Source of the DNA: EW11 sp035765635
GTDB taxonomy: Bacteria; Verrucomicrobiota; Verrucomicrobiia; Opitutales; Opitutaceae
Direction: 5' to 3'
Length of the DNA: 64,000 bases
NCBI GenBank assembly: GCA_035765635.1
Contig: DASTWZ010000020.1
Coordinates: forward strand, 62,001 to 126,000
Shown: positions 8,586 to 18,200 of the stretch, piece after piece
Position numbering within the stretch: the stretch's first letter is position 1
How the letters are laid out: each line of letters opens with the position of its first letter
Notes under the pieces: model-generated
What the model saw: only the letters and a program-made list of their open reading frames with translations
Told to the model about the DNA's origin: nothing
Databases searched by the model: none
Position numbers and translations under genes: made by a program

Positions 8586-8594
8586 GAAAAAAGT

Positions 8595-8918
8595 TTATCC
8601 CTTGGCTTCTTTTTCGTCGTGTTTCTTTGCTGTGGAGCAACCGCCCTTGCCCTTGCAATCGTTCTTGCCCTTGCAGTCGTTGTTCGCGGTCTTGCAGCCA
8701 CCCTGGCCCTTGCAGTCATTCATGCCCTTGCAGTCGTGGTGACCCTTGCAGCCGTCCTTGCCGCTACAGCTCGCTTTGTCTTTGTCGGCGTCGGCGATCT
8801 TCATGATCTTCGTGCCGTTGTCCGTGGAGGTGGAGGCCATCGCGCGCGTTGCGAGCGAACCGGAATAGAGACCTGCGAGAGCGGCGCAGGCCAGGAGCGA
8901 TTTCGTCGAGTGTTTCAT
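8595..8918 (-). CDS. secreted Cys-repeat peptide, putative MNIO substrate (HvfA/bufferin-like)
   Basis: 107-residue protein: signal peptide about 1-28 (MKHSTKSLLACAALAGLYSG, cleavage near AMA), a short acidic spacer, then a Lys/Gly/Asp region with eight cysteines at 51, 57, 63, 69, 75, 82, 88 and 94. The spacing is six residues except once (seven), built from CKGxxD and CKGxGG units. The tail is charged (KKHDEKEAKG). It is the first gene of the minus-strand operon and stands 51 bases before the MNIO gene. Signal peptide, cysteine repeats and neighbours match HvfA-type RiPP precursors with metal-sequestering roles; the modification itself is inference. A start at 9017 is possible but would bury the signal peptide. 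A TACAAT box ends 12 bases upstream of the chosen ATG. Confidence 0.85.
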   Translation of the reverse strand: MKHSTKSLLACAALAGLYSGSLATRAMASTSTDNGTKIMKIADADKDKASCSGKDGCKGHHDCKGMNDCKGQGGCKTANNDCKGKNDCKGKGGCSTAKKHDEKEAKG

Positions 8919-9142
8919 CTGCGTGTATTGTAGGGTTTGTTGCGCGCTGTGACCGATGGGGCACAAAAGAATCGGCAACACGGATGAGAGCCTCGGCTTC
9001 GTGAGATATTCCCGCAACCCCGTTTGCTTGGGACGGATTCCATCTCAGCAACGCCAACGTTTTTGCTTTGAACATGCCGAAAACGCACGGCGTCTCCGGG
9101 CTACGCCAAGGCCCAACCTGCTTCCTTGTGGTGCCAGCTGAT

Positions 9143-9171
9143 TGCAAAACCAGGTATTCCACTAACGTAAA
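9143..9171 (+). promoter_or_regulatory. conserved upstream motif of the paralogue family, copy 1
   Basis: TGCAAAA at 9143-9149 and ATTCCACTAACGTAAATG at 9156-9173 lie 42-70 bases before the ATG at 9213. The same two words, TGCAAAA and ACTAACGTAAA, precede the paralogue at 24152 with nearly equal distance to the start (52 and 50 bases from ACTAACG). The divergent gap 8919-9212 otherwise holds only the promoter regions of this gene and the precursor peptide. Confidence 0.55.
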
Positions 9172-9212
9172 TGAATTGCTAATGCATTTAATTGGCTAAA
9201 ACTTGGTAAATC

Positions 9213-10298
9213 ATGACAACGACATCCGAAGTTGTAAGCAAAGTGGATAACTTTTTGTGCAAGCGCGGCTTGGCCAAGGCTGGAACGATCGTGACGGCGG
9301 CCCAGGAGTCTCCTGAGGTTTATGGCTACGCTTTCGGAGAGATTGACACCGATGTGTTGGCGGTTCTGCGCAACGACGATGCTGCGATCCGTGAAGCCTT
9401 CAATTTGCGGCATGGCCCGGTGGAATTGACGGACCCGGCGGCCCGGGCAGCCGAGCTGAGTGCCCGCGCTGAACTTTTCGAGGTTCTGGTCCGACTGCAC
9501 CGCGTGGCGCATCGCTTGAATCAGGGCCTGGAGCGCCGTCCGCTCGCCTCGTCCGAAGTGGTCACCGCGATGGCCACCTTGGCGCGCCTGCGTTTCACCT
9601 GCCACCTGCCGCTCGAGGAGATTGCACTTTATTGCGAGCGCAAGGCGATCGAGGACGGCGAAACGGTCTTGCACACGATCGATCCGTTGCAGATTCGCCA
9701 CATTCTCACGGCGCATCGGCGTATTTCGCGCGAGCGTCTGGGCGAGGACGTGATCGCCGCGCTCAAGACCGCGACGATTTCGGGCAATGCCGAAAAAATC
9801 CGCGCGTGGTTCAAAACCGAGCGTTCTCGTCCGTCGGTGAACGCTGAACTCGGTCAAATCGCCCGCAGCGTGCTGGCCGAAGCGGCACGCGTGAATGCGA
9901 CAGGCTTGGCCGCGCTGGCCCAAGAGATCGCAATTCACGAAATCGCTCAGTTCAGCGAACTTGGATGGGAAAGCGCCCGGGCGTTTTTCTCGCTTTCGGC
10001 GCAGATGTTCGCGGCCAAACAAAGCGCCTTGGACGTGTACATGACTCGCGACGAGATCCAAGAGGCCATCGTCACCCGTGAATGGCTCGGCGACACCGCG
10101 GCCTTGCAGCACTTCAAGACGCGTCTGGGCCTTGCGCAGGCCAACAAGTTGGAAGAACTGCGTCGTGCGATGGCCTCGGCAGCCGAGCGCCGTTCGCAGC
10201 CTGCGGCGAGCGTGGCATCCGTCGTCGTGGCCCAGACCGCCCATCGTCGGCCGCACTTCCTTCTCCGCGCCATCGGCTGGAATGCGCATGCCGCTTAA
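9213..10298 (+). CDS. unknown helical protein, paralogue of the gene at 24152
   Basis: 361 residues, no signal peptide or membrane helix, mostly amphipathic helices; I recognise no domain. It shares with the 24152 gene, in the same order, FLCKRGLAK, a DDAAIREAFNLRHGPVEL block (about 60-77), DPLQIRHILTAHRRISRERLG (about 163), AEKIRAWF (about 193), LGQIARSVLAEAA (about 212) and SELGWESARAFFSLSAQMF (about 248-266). The shared blocks span the whole length, so this is an ancient full-length duplication. It lies divergently from the MNIO operon and ends in a strong terminator, so it is its own transcription unit. A cytosolic role is likely; function unknown. Confidence 0.85.
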   Translation: MTTTSEVVSKVDNFLCKRGLAKAGTIVTAAQESPEVYGYAFGEIDTDVLAVLRNDDAAIREAFNLRHGPVELTDPAARAAELSARAELFEVLVRLHRVAHRLNQGLERRPLASSEVVTAMATLARLRFTCHLPLEEIALYCERKAIEDGETVLHTIDPLQIRHILTAHRRISRERLGEDVIAALKTATISGNAEKIRAWFKTERSRPSVNAELGQIARSVLAEAARVNATGLAALAQEIAIHEIAQFSELGWESARAFFSLSAQMFAAKQSALDVYMTRDEIQEAIVTREWLGDTAALQHFKTRLGLAQANKLEELRRAMASAAERRSQPAASVASVVVAQTAHRRPHFLLRAIGWNAHAA

Positions 10299-10348
10299 AC
10301 TCGGCTGATTTTTGGCGCGGCGCCAACCGTCCGCATTGCTCCGAGAGC

Positions 10349-10386
10349 ACACGAGCGAAGCCTCCCCGGCTTCGCTTTTTTGTGTG
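10349..10386 (+). terminator. intrinsic terminator after the unknown gene at 9213
   Basis: A perfect 9-bp stem AGCGAAGCC/GGCTTCGCT (10354-10362 with 10368-10376) with a five-base loop is followed by TTTTT. An outer CACAC/GTGTG pairing (10348-10352 with 10382-10386) extends the structure and also gives it some bidirectional character. Confidence 0.88.
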
Positions 10387-10444
10387 CGCGAGGTCGTCGC
10401 GAGAACTTTGCAACCTTGCGCGCTTGCTTACGTCATGCCTCGCG

Positions 10445-10570
10445 ATGCGTACCAGATTCAACGTGGCCCATGTGAAAACGCCTGCTCGCGGCGCTGAAGT
10501 GCAGCGCGCGATTTCCGTGTATTGCAAATGCGGATACACGAGCATCGCCGGCAAACTCTCGAACGATTGA
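10445..10570 (+). CDS. possible small protein with CKC motif
   Basis: A 41-codon reading frame (MRTRFNVAHVKTPARG... ending YCKCGYTSIAGKLSND) in the otherwise empty 446-base gap between the terminator and the RND operon. Third codon positions are moderately GC-rich, compatible with coding, but there is no clear ribosome site and I recognise no homologue. It may be chance. The rest of the gap 10299-10744 holds the terminator and a copy of the ATTCCACTAAC motif at 10602. Confidence 0.25.
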   Translation: MRTRFNVAHVKTPARGAEVQRAISVYCKCGYTSIAGKLSND

Positions 10571-10601
10571 AGAAAGTCTCGGCCCCGCGGGCGGTTGCCC
10601 G

Positions 10602-10616
10602 ATTCCACTAACCGTA
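10602..10616 (+). promoter_or_regulatory. ATTCCACTAAC motif upstream of the RND operon
   Basis: ATTCCACTAACCGTA matches ATTCCACTAACGTA at 9156-9169 apart from one inserted C. It stands about 130 bases before the RND adaptor start. It could be an operator shared with the paralogue genes or a chance match. Confidence 0.3.
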
Positions 10617-10744
10617 GCAAAGCTGCTTTTGCGACGCTCGACTCACCCCGACGCACTCAATTTGTTGTTAAGATTTGAAGGGTTTTGCGCGCACAGTCCG
10701 CGCCCCCGAATCGCCATTACCTCCGTTCAACCGTTCTGTCTCCA

Positions 10745-12106
10745 ATGAGCCTGATCACGACCCCGCAAATACCGCGTCCACCGGTCAAAACCCAGAAGCC
10801 TCGCCGATCGCGAGTCTGGCTTTGGATTGTTCTGATCGCAGCCGCAGGGCTGGGTGTCTTCTTTTATCTGCATTCGAAGAATTCCGAGGCAGACCAAGCC
10901 GGCCAAGCAGGCCCGGGAGGACGAGGTGGACGGGGCGGCCCGGGTCGCGGAGCGTTCTTCAATCAGCCCACGGTGGTTTCGACGGCGCAGGCCAAGATTG
11001 GAAGTCTGCCCGACTATATCAACGCACTGGGCACGGTCACCGCGCTCAACACCGCCACCGTGCACAGTCGGGTCGATGGTCAGTTGAACAAGGTGAATTT
11101 CGAGGAAGGGCAGAACGTCAAAGCCGGGGATGTTCTCGCGGAAATCGATTCGCGTCCCTTCGAGAGTGAACTCGCCCAGGCACAGGGGCAGCTCGCGCGC
11201 GACGAAGCTTTCCTGGTCAATGCCCAGGCCGATCTGCAGCGCTACCAAGAGGCGCGCGAAGCGGTGACCCAGCAGCAGCTCGACGCCGCCAAGGCCGCCG
11301 TCGCGCAATACGAAGGTTCCATAAAAGCCGACAAAGCGATGGTCGCGACGGCTCAGCTCAATGTCAGCTTTTGCAAAGTCACCGCTCCGATCGACGGGCG
11401 AGTCGGCCTGCGCCAGGTCGATGTCGGCAATCTGGTCCGCTCCTCCGACGCGAATGGCATTGTAGTGATAACTCAAATACAGCCGATCTCCGTCCGTTTC
11501 AGCATTCCCGAAGATCGACTGCCCAGCGTGAATCGCGCGCGCGCCGCCGGCGAAAAACTCACGGTCGATATCTTCGATCGCGCGATGCGGAGGAAACTCG
11601 CGACCGGCGAAGTCGTCGCCTTGGACAACCAAATCGACACGACGACGGGAACGCTGCGGGTCAAAGCGATCGTGCCAAACGACGATCTCAGTCTCTTCCC
11701 GAATCAATTCGTGAACGTGCAGCTCCTGGTGCGGATCGAGGAAAATATCGTCCTGGTTCCGACGACCGCCGTTCAGATCATCGGCACCGAGCGCTATGTC
11801 TACGTCGTGCTGCCCGATAACACCGTCGAACGTCGGCAGGTGAAGATCGGCAACTCGCTGACGGATTTCACAGCCATCCGCGAAGGCGTGAAGGAAGGTG
11901 AAACGCTCGTGACCGAAGGCATCGATCGTCTGCAAACCGGTTCGCAGGTCATGACGCGCGACCAGGCGGTGCAGAGAGCCACGGCGATACAGTCCAATCC
12001 ACAGAATGCCATGCCTCCTGGTCCGGCGAACGGCCGGCGCAATGGCGAACGAGGCAAGCGCTGGAAGAACAAGGACGGTTCCGCTCCGGCAAAGAAAAGC
12101 CAATGA
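10745..12106 (+). CDS. mdtA: RND efflux periplasmic adaptor (MdtA-like)
   Basis: 453-residue membrane fusion protein. It has a membrane anchor or uncleaved signal (about 23-42), a Gly/Arg-rich linker (GGRGGRGGPGRG near 60-75), a lipoyl half-domain (ALGTVTALNTATVHSRVDGQL), a short helical hairpin, the second lipoyl half (SFCKVTAPIDGRVGLRQVDVGNLV) and beta-barrel and proximal domains ending in LVTEGIDRLQTGSQV. The short hairpin and the two following permeases fit the MdtA type. The start MSLITTPQIP was preferred to an upstream in-frame ATG because the membrane segment then lies at the usual depth. The stop overlaps the permease start by four bases (ATGA). Confidence 0.93.
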   Translation: MSLITTPQIPRPPVKTQKPRRSRVWLWIVLIAAAGLGVFFYLHSKNSEADQAGQAGPGGRGGRGGPGRGAFFNQPTVVSTAQAKIGSLPDYINALGTVTALNTATVHSRVDGQLNKVNFEEGQNVKAGDVLAEIDSRPFESELAQAQGQLARDEAFLVNAQADLQRYQEAREAVTQQQLDAAKAAVAQYEGSIKADKAMVATAQLNVSFCKVTAPIDGRVGLRQVDVGNLVRSSDANGIVVITQIQPISVRFSIPEDRLPSVNRARAAGEKLTVDIFDRAMRRKLATGEVVALDNQIDTTTGTLRVKAIVPNDDLSLFPNQFVNVQLLVRIEENIVLVPTTAVQIIGTERYVYVVLPDNTVERRQVKIGNSLTDFTAIREGVKEGETLVTEGIDRLQTGSQVMTRDQAVQRATAIQSNPQNAMPPGPANGRRNGERGKRWKNKDGSAPAKKSQ

Positions 12107-15100
12107 ACATTTCCCGGCCGTTTATCGAAAGGCCGGTCGCGACGGCATTGCTCATGGTGGCGATGCTCCTCGCCGGCAGCATCGCCTATCGGATGCTCTC
12201 GATTTCCGCTCTTCCGGAAGTCGATTATCCGACCATCCAGGTTACGACGCTCTATCCTGGCGCGAGTCCCGAGGTGATGACCTCGGCTGTGACTGCGCCG
12301 CTGGAGAGACAGCTCGGCCAGATGTCGGGCTTGTCCCAGATGGCCTCGACCAGCTCGGGCGGAGCCTCGATCATCACGCTGCAGTTCGCGCTCACGCTTT
12401 CGCTCGATGTCGCCGAGCAGGAAGTGCAAGCCGCGATCAATGCCGCGAGCAGTTATCTGCCGGCCGATCTGCCCAGCCCGCCGGTTTACAGTAAAGTGAA
12501 TCCGGCGGACACGCCGATCATGACGATGGCGATCACGTCGGAATCATTGTCTCTGCCGATGACGGCGGATCTGGCGGACACGCGCATCGCGCAAAAAATT
12601 TCCCAGGTCGACGGCGTCGGTCTCGTCAGCCTCTCGGGCGGACAGCGCCCCGCGGTTCGCGTGCAGGTCAACCCGGCTGCGCTGGCTTCGTATGGGCTCG
12701 GTCTCGACGCCGTGCGCACCGCGATTGCAGCGGCGAATTCCAACTCCGCAAAAGGCAGTTTCGATGGGCCGCGGCAGGCCTCCACGATCAACGCCAACGA
12801 CCAGCTCCGCTCCGCCGAAGAGTACAAGAAGATCATTATCGCCTATAAAAATGGCGCGCCAATTCGGCTCTCCGATGTCGCGCAAACGGTGGATGGTGCG
12901 GAAAACATTTATCTCTCCGCGTGGGCCAACACCGATCCCGCTGTCATTCTGAATATTCAACGCCAGCCGGGCGCGAACGTCATCAACGTAGTCGATCGGA
13001 TCAAGGCCTTGATGCCGTCGCTGCAGCAGTCGCTGCCCGAGTCGGTCCATCTCGCCGTGTTGACAGACCGGACCATCACAATTCGCACGTCGGTGCGTGA
13101 CGTGCAGGTCGAGCTGTTGCTCGCCGTCGTCCTCGTCATCCTGGTCATTTTCCTTTTCCTGCGAAACGTCCGCGCGACCATCGTGCCCAGCGTGGCGGTG
13201 CCGCTCTCGCTCATCGGCACGTTCGGCGTGATGTATCTCGCGGGATTTTCCATCAACAATCTCACGTTGATGGCGCTGACGATCGCGACGGGCTTCGTCG
13301 TGGACGATGCGATCGTGATGATCGAAAATATTTCCCGCTACATCGAAGAAGGGGAAAAACCTCTCGCCGCGGCATTCAAAGGATCGAAGCAGATCGGATT
13401 CACGATCATTTCGCTGACCATTTCTTTGATCGCGGTGCTGATTCCGCTGCTCTTCATGGCCGACGTCGTTGGCCGGCTCTTTCGCGAGTTCGCGATCACG
13501 CTGGCCGTGGCGATCGTCATTTCTGGCGTGATCTCGCTCACGCTGACCCCGATGATGTGCAGCAAGCTCCTGCGGCCGGTGCACGAGGAAAAGGAGAGCG
13601 CCATCGCGCGGGCCAGCGGACGCTTTTTCGATCGGTTGATCGAGCGCTACAGCCACGCGCTGAAATGGATTTTGAACCACCAGGGGATGACCCTTGTCGT
13701 GGCGGTGGCCACGCTGATTCTTACCGCGGCGCTCTATCTGATCGTGCCGAAGGGCTTCTTTCCAAATCAGGACACCGGGGCGATTCAGGGCATCACCGAG
13801 GCTTCGCAGGACGTTTCTTTCCGCGCGATGGCGGAACGTCAGCAGGCCCTGGCCGACGCTATTCTCCAGGATAAGGATGTCGAAAGTCTTTCGTCCTTCA
13901 TCGGTATCGACGGAACGAATACAACGCTCAACAGCGGGCGCATTTCCATCAATCTGAAGCCGCTCGATCAACGCAGCGCGCGCGCCCCGGAGATTATTCG
14001 GCGATTGCAGCAGCGTGTCGCGGAGGTTCCGGGAATCACGGTTTATTTGCAGCCGGTGCAGGATATCACGATCGAAACCTCGGTCAGTCGCACGCAGTAC
14101 CAGTTCGTCTTGCAGAGCACGAGCCTCGAGGAACTCGGCATTTGGGTTCCGAAGCTCACGCAAAAATTGAGCTCGCTGCCCGAGCTTTCCGACGTGGCGA
14201 GCGATCTGCAGAACGAGGGCAAACAAGTTTACCTGGAAATCGATCGCGCCTCGGCGAGCCGCTACGGCATCACGACGGTGGATATCAGCAACGCGCTCTA
14301 CAACGCGCTCGGCCAGCGCTTGATTTCCACCATCTTCACGCAGGCGAACCAATATCGCGTCGTGCTCGAAGTGGAGCCGCAGTTCCGCGTCGGACCGGAA
14401 TCGATCGGCGATCTTTTTGTGACGAGTTCCAGCGGCGGCGCGCCAGTGCGCCTTTCGAATATCGCGCGTATTTCGCAGCGCTCGACGATGCTCGCGATCG
14501 GCCGTCTGGGCCAGCTCCCGGCCGCGCGCGTTTCCTTCAATGTGCGCCCCGGCTCGTCACTGGGCAGCGCGGTCGAGGCCATCAAACAGGCGGAAAAAGA
14601 ACTCGGGATGCCGCCCTCGATCGACACGATTTTCCAGGGCGCAGCGCTGGCGTTTCAAGCGGCGCTGCAAAACCAGTTGCTCCTGATTTTGGCCGCGATC
14701 GCGACCATGTACATCGTGCTCGGCGTTCTCTACGAGAGCTACATTCACCCGATCACGATCTTGTCGACGCTGCCTTCGGCTGGCGTCGGCGCGCTGCTCG
14801 CGTTGCTCATCGCGCGCTCGGATCTCGGCGTTATCGGCATCATCGGAATCATCCTGCTCATCGGTATCGTGAAGAAGAACGCGATCATGATGATCGACTT
14901 CGCGTTGGACGCTGAGCGCGAACAAGGCCTCGCGCCGCGGGATGCGATTTATCAAGCGTGCTTGCTGCGTTTCCGCCCGATTTTGATGACGACGATGGCC
15001 GCGCTGCTCGGCGCTCTGCCATTGATGTTCGGTCACGGCATGGGCGCGGAACTGCGCCGACCTCTCGGTATAACGATGGTGGGCGGTTTGATGGTGAGCC

Positions 15101-15249
15101 AGGTGCTCACGCTTTTCACGACGCCGGTCATCTATCTGGCGTTCGAACGTCTGGCTCGCCGTTTCCGTTCCTCGAACGAGGCAGCTGAAGAGATCGAGGA
15201 GGAAACCGTTTCGCCGGAAGTTCCTGCCGCGCGTCATCCTGTGCCATGA
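12103..15249 (+). CDS. mdtB: RND efflux permease 1 (MdtB-like)
   Basis: Inner-membrane proton/drug antiporter of the HAE1 family, 1048 residues with 12 expected membrane helices and two large periplasmic loops. It begins MNISRPFIERPVATALLMVA as in MdtB/MdtC, has the paired aspartates in helix 4 (GFVVDDAIVMIENI), and the C-terminal half carries GIVKKNAIMMIDFA and RPILMTTMAALLGALPL. It is followed by a homologous but distinct permease with a four-base overlap, the mdtB-mdtC order in which two different permeases form a heterotrimer. The C-terminus is acidic (EEIEEE). Confidence 0.94.
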   Translation: MNISRPFIERPVATALLMVAMLLAGSIAYRMLSISALPEVDYPTIQVTTLYPGASPEVMTSAVTAPLERQLGQMSGLSQMASTSSGGASIITLQFALTLSLDVAEQEVQAAINAASSYLPADLPSPPVYSKVNPADTPIMTMAITSESLSLPMTADLADTRIAQKISQVDGVGLVSLSGGQRPAVRVQVNPAALASYGLGLDAVRTAIAAANSNSAKGSFDGPRQASTINANDQLRSAEEYKKIIIAYKNGAPIRLSDVAQTVDGAENIYLSAWANTDPAVILNIQRQPGANVINVVDRIKALMPSLQQSLPESVHLAVLTDRTITIRTSVRDVQVELLLAVVLVILVIFLFLRNVRATIVPSVAVPLSLIGTFGVMYLAGFSINNLTLMALTIATGFVVDDAIVMIENISRYIEEGEKPLAAAFKGSKQIGFTIISLTISLIAVLIPLLFMADVVGRLFREFAITLAVAIVISGVISLTLTPMMCSKLLRPVHEEKESAIARASGRFFDRLIERYSHALKWILNHQGMTLVVAVATLILTAALYLIVPKGFFPNQDTGAIQGITEASQDVSFRAMAERQQALADAILQDKDVESLSSFIGIDGTNTTLNSGRISINLKPLDQRSARAPEIIRRLQQRVAEVPGITVYLQPVQDITIETSVSRTQYQFVLQSTSLEELGIWVPKLTQKLSSLPELSDVASDLQNEGKQVYLEIDRASASRYGITTVDISNALYNALGQRLISTIFTQANQYRVVLEVEPQFRVGPESIGDLFVTSSSGGAPVRLSNIARISQRSTMLAIGRLGQLPAARVSFNVRPGSSLGSAVEAIKQAEKELGMPPSIDTIFQGAALAFQAALQNQLLLILAAIATMYIVLGVLYESYIHPITILSTLPSAGVGALLALLIARSDLGVIGIIGIILLIGIVKKNAIMMIDFALDAEREQGLAPRDAIYQACLLRFRPILMTTMAALLGALPLMFGHGMGAELRRPLGITMVGGLMVSQVLTLFTTPVIYLAFERLARRFRSSNEAAEEIEEETVSPEVPAARHPVP

Positions 15250-18200
15250 GTTTCGTCGAGACCTTCATTCGACGTCCGGTCGCCACCACGCTGTTGACCG
15301 TCGCCATCGCGCTCGCCGGCGCGATCGCCTTCAACCAACTGCCGGTGTCGCCGCTCCCGCAGGTGGATTTTCCGACGATTTCCGTCAGCGCGAATCTACC
15401 CGGAGCGAGTGCAGAGGTGATGGCCGCCACGGTCGCGACGCCGCTCGAACGCGCCCTCGGCCGCATCGCGGGAGTCACCGAAATCACTTCGCGTAGTTCC
15501 GACAGCAGCACGCGCGTGACGCTGCAATTCGATCTGTCGCGCGACATCGACGGCGCCGCGCGTGAAGTTCAAGCAGCCATCAACGCTGCGAGGACGTTGC
15601 TTCCGTCGAGTCTCACCCGGAATCCGACTTATCGAAAGGTGAACCCTTCCGATTTTCCGATTCTGATCATGGCGCTGACCTCGGACACCGTGTCGCGCGG
15701 CGAAATGTACGATATCGCATCGACGATTCTCGCGCAGAAAATTTCCCAAGTCGACGGAGTGGGCGACGTGAATGTGGGCGGTGCGGCCTTGCCCGCGGTG
15801 CGCGTCACCGTCGATCCAGACAAACTCAGTGCGCAAGGCTTGTCGTTGGCCACGGTGCGCAATGCGATCACGCGCACGAATGCGAATCTCGCGAAAGGCT
15901 TCGTCGAGGAGGGTGATCAACGATGGCAGGTCGCGGCCAATGACCAGGCGCTGAAGGCGAGTGATTATCTGCCGATGATCATCAGCTACCGGAACAATTC
16001 ACCGGTCACGCTCTCGGATGTCGGCAAAGTCGAGGAGTCGGTGGAAAACACCCGCAACGCCGGGAATTTCAACGGCAAACCTGCCGTGGTGCTCATGATA
16101 ACGCGCCAGCCGGACGCGAATATCATCGAGACGGTCGACCGGATCAAAGCGCTGATTCCAGCGCTGCGCGCCTCGATCCCAAAAGGGGTCGATATGGGTG
16201 TCTCGGCGGACCGGTCCGTCACGATTCGCGCGTCGCTTCACGAGGTGGAAGTCACGCTGGGAATTTCCGTCATTCTCGTCGTCCTCGTCGTGTTCATGTT
16301 TTTGCGAGAGGCGAGGGCCACGTTGATCCCGGCGATCGCGGTGCCGGTTTCCTTGATCGGCACGTTCTCGGTCATGTACCTCGCTGGATTCAGCTTGAAC
16401 AATCTCTCGCTGATGGCGCTGACGATCGCGACTGGGTTCGTCGTGGATGACGCGATCGTCGTGCTCGAAAATATCTCGCGTTATGTCGAGCAAGGCATGC
16501 CGCGTTTTCAGGCGGCGTTGAAGGGCGCGCGCGAGGTGGCGTTCACCGTTTTCTCCGTCAGCCTTTCGCTTATCGCCGTATTCATTCCGATTCTGCTGAT
16601 GAGCGGAATCCTCGGGCGACTCTTTCGCGAATTCGCGATCACACTCGGCGTGGCGATCCTGGTTTCGATGGTCATTTCGCTGACCACGACACCGATGATG
16701 TGCGCACGTTTGCTGCGGCGTCACCGCAAACCGTACGAGCCGATCACCGGGAATCTGCGTCCTCAGCAAAATCGCGGCGTGATCAATTGGATGCTCGAAT
16801 GCTATCGGAAGAGCCTCTCCTGGGTGCTGGCGCACAGCGCTTTGACCCTCGCGATTCTCGTCGTGACGATCGGGCTGAACGTTTACCTGTATAAGAAAAT
16901 CGAGAAGGGCTTCTTTCCGCAGCAGGACATTGGACTTCTCTGGGGCGGGATCCAGGCGGACCAAAGCACGTCGTTCGAAGCGATGCGCGAAAAGGTTGAT
17001 GCTTTCGCGCAGATCGTGAGCGATGATCCGGCGGTGGAATCGGTCAATGCGACGACGGGTGGCGGCCGCGGCGGTTCGAGCGGAAACATGTTCATCAGTC
17101 TGAAACCGCTTTCGGAGCGCAAGGTTTCCGCGGATGCAATTGTCAACCGGCTCCGCATCAAGACGGCGCAGGTGCCGGGTGCCCGGCTCTTTATTTTTCC
17201 CGCGCAGGATATTCGAATCGGCGGTCGCGAGAGTAATTCCGAATATCAATACACGCTGCAGGCCGACGACTATCGCGAGCTCCGTGAATGGGAGCCGAAG
17301 ATCCGCGCGGCGATGTCGAATCTGCCGGAAATCACCGACGTCAACACGGACAAGCAGGATCACGGACTGGAGACGATGCTGGTTTACGATCGAGAAATGC
17401 TCAGCCGTCTCGGTCTTACCGTAGCCCAGGTGAACAGCACGCTCTACGATGCGTTTGGTCAGCGGCAGATTTCGACGCTCTATAAAACGCTGAACCAATA
17501 TCACGTCATCATGCAGGTTCCGCCCGAATTGGCGGAAGGGCCGGATGCGTTGAAACGCGTTTATGTCGTCGGCGCCAATGGCGCGCAGATTCCGCTCTCG
17601 ACCTTCGCGCATTATGAGACGGGCAACGCATCCCTCAGCGTGAATCACCAGGGGCAATTCGTGGCCGACACGATCTCGTTCAACCTCGCCGAAGGCGTTT
17701 CACTTTCCGTGGCCGGAGCAGCCATTCAACGCGCTGTCGCGGAATTGGGCGTGCCGATCACGATTCGCGGAAGCTTCGAGGGCACGGCCCGCGTTTTCCA
17801 GCAATCGTTGCGCAGCCAGCCTTACCTGATCCTCGCGGCGATCATCGCCGTCTACATCGTGCTGGGAATTCTGTACGAGAGCTTGATCCATCCGATCACG
17901 ATTCTTTCGACGCTTCCCTCCGCCGGACTCGGGGCGTTTCTCGCGCTGATGGTATGCGGCAAGGAGTTTACCGTTATCGCGCTGATCGGCATTCTTCTCC
18001 TCATCGGCATCGTGAAGAAGAACGCGATCATGATGATCGACTTTGCGATCGAGGCGGAGCGCAACCAGCATCTCTCGCCGCACGACGCGATCTTCCAGGC
18101 CTGCATGCTTCGGTTCCGTCCGATCATGATGACGACGGTCGCGGCGATGCTCGGCGCCCTGCCGCTCGCGATCGGTTTTGGCGAGGGTTCCGAACTTCGC

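Noticed and set aside
12544..14352. 602-codon minus-strand open frame inside the first RND permease
   Set aside because: Arg/Asp/His-rich shadow of a strongly supported gene; the same holds for the 552-codon frame at 15999-17657.
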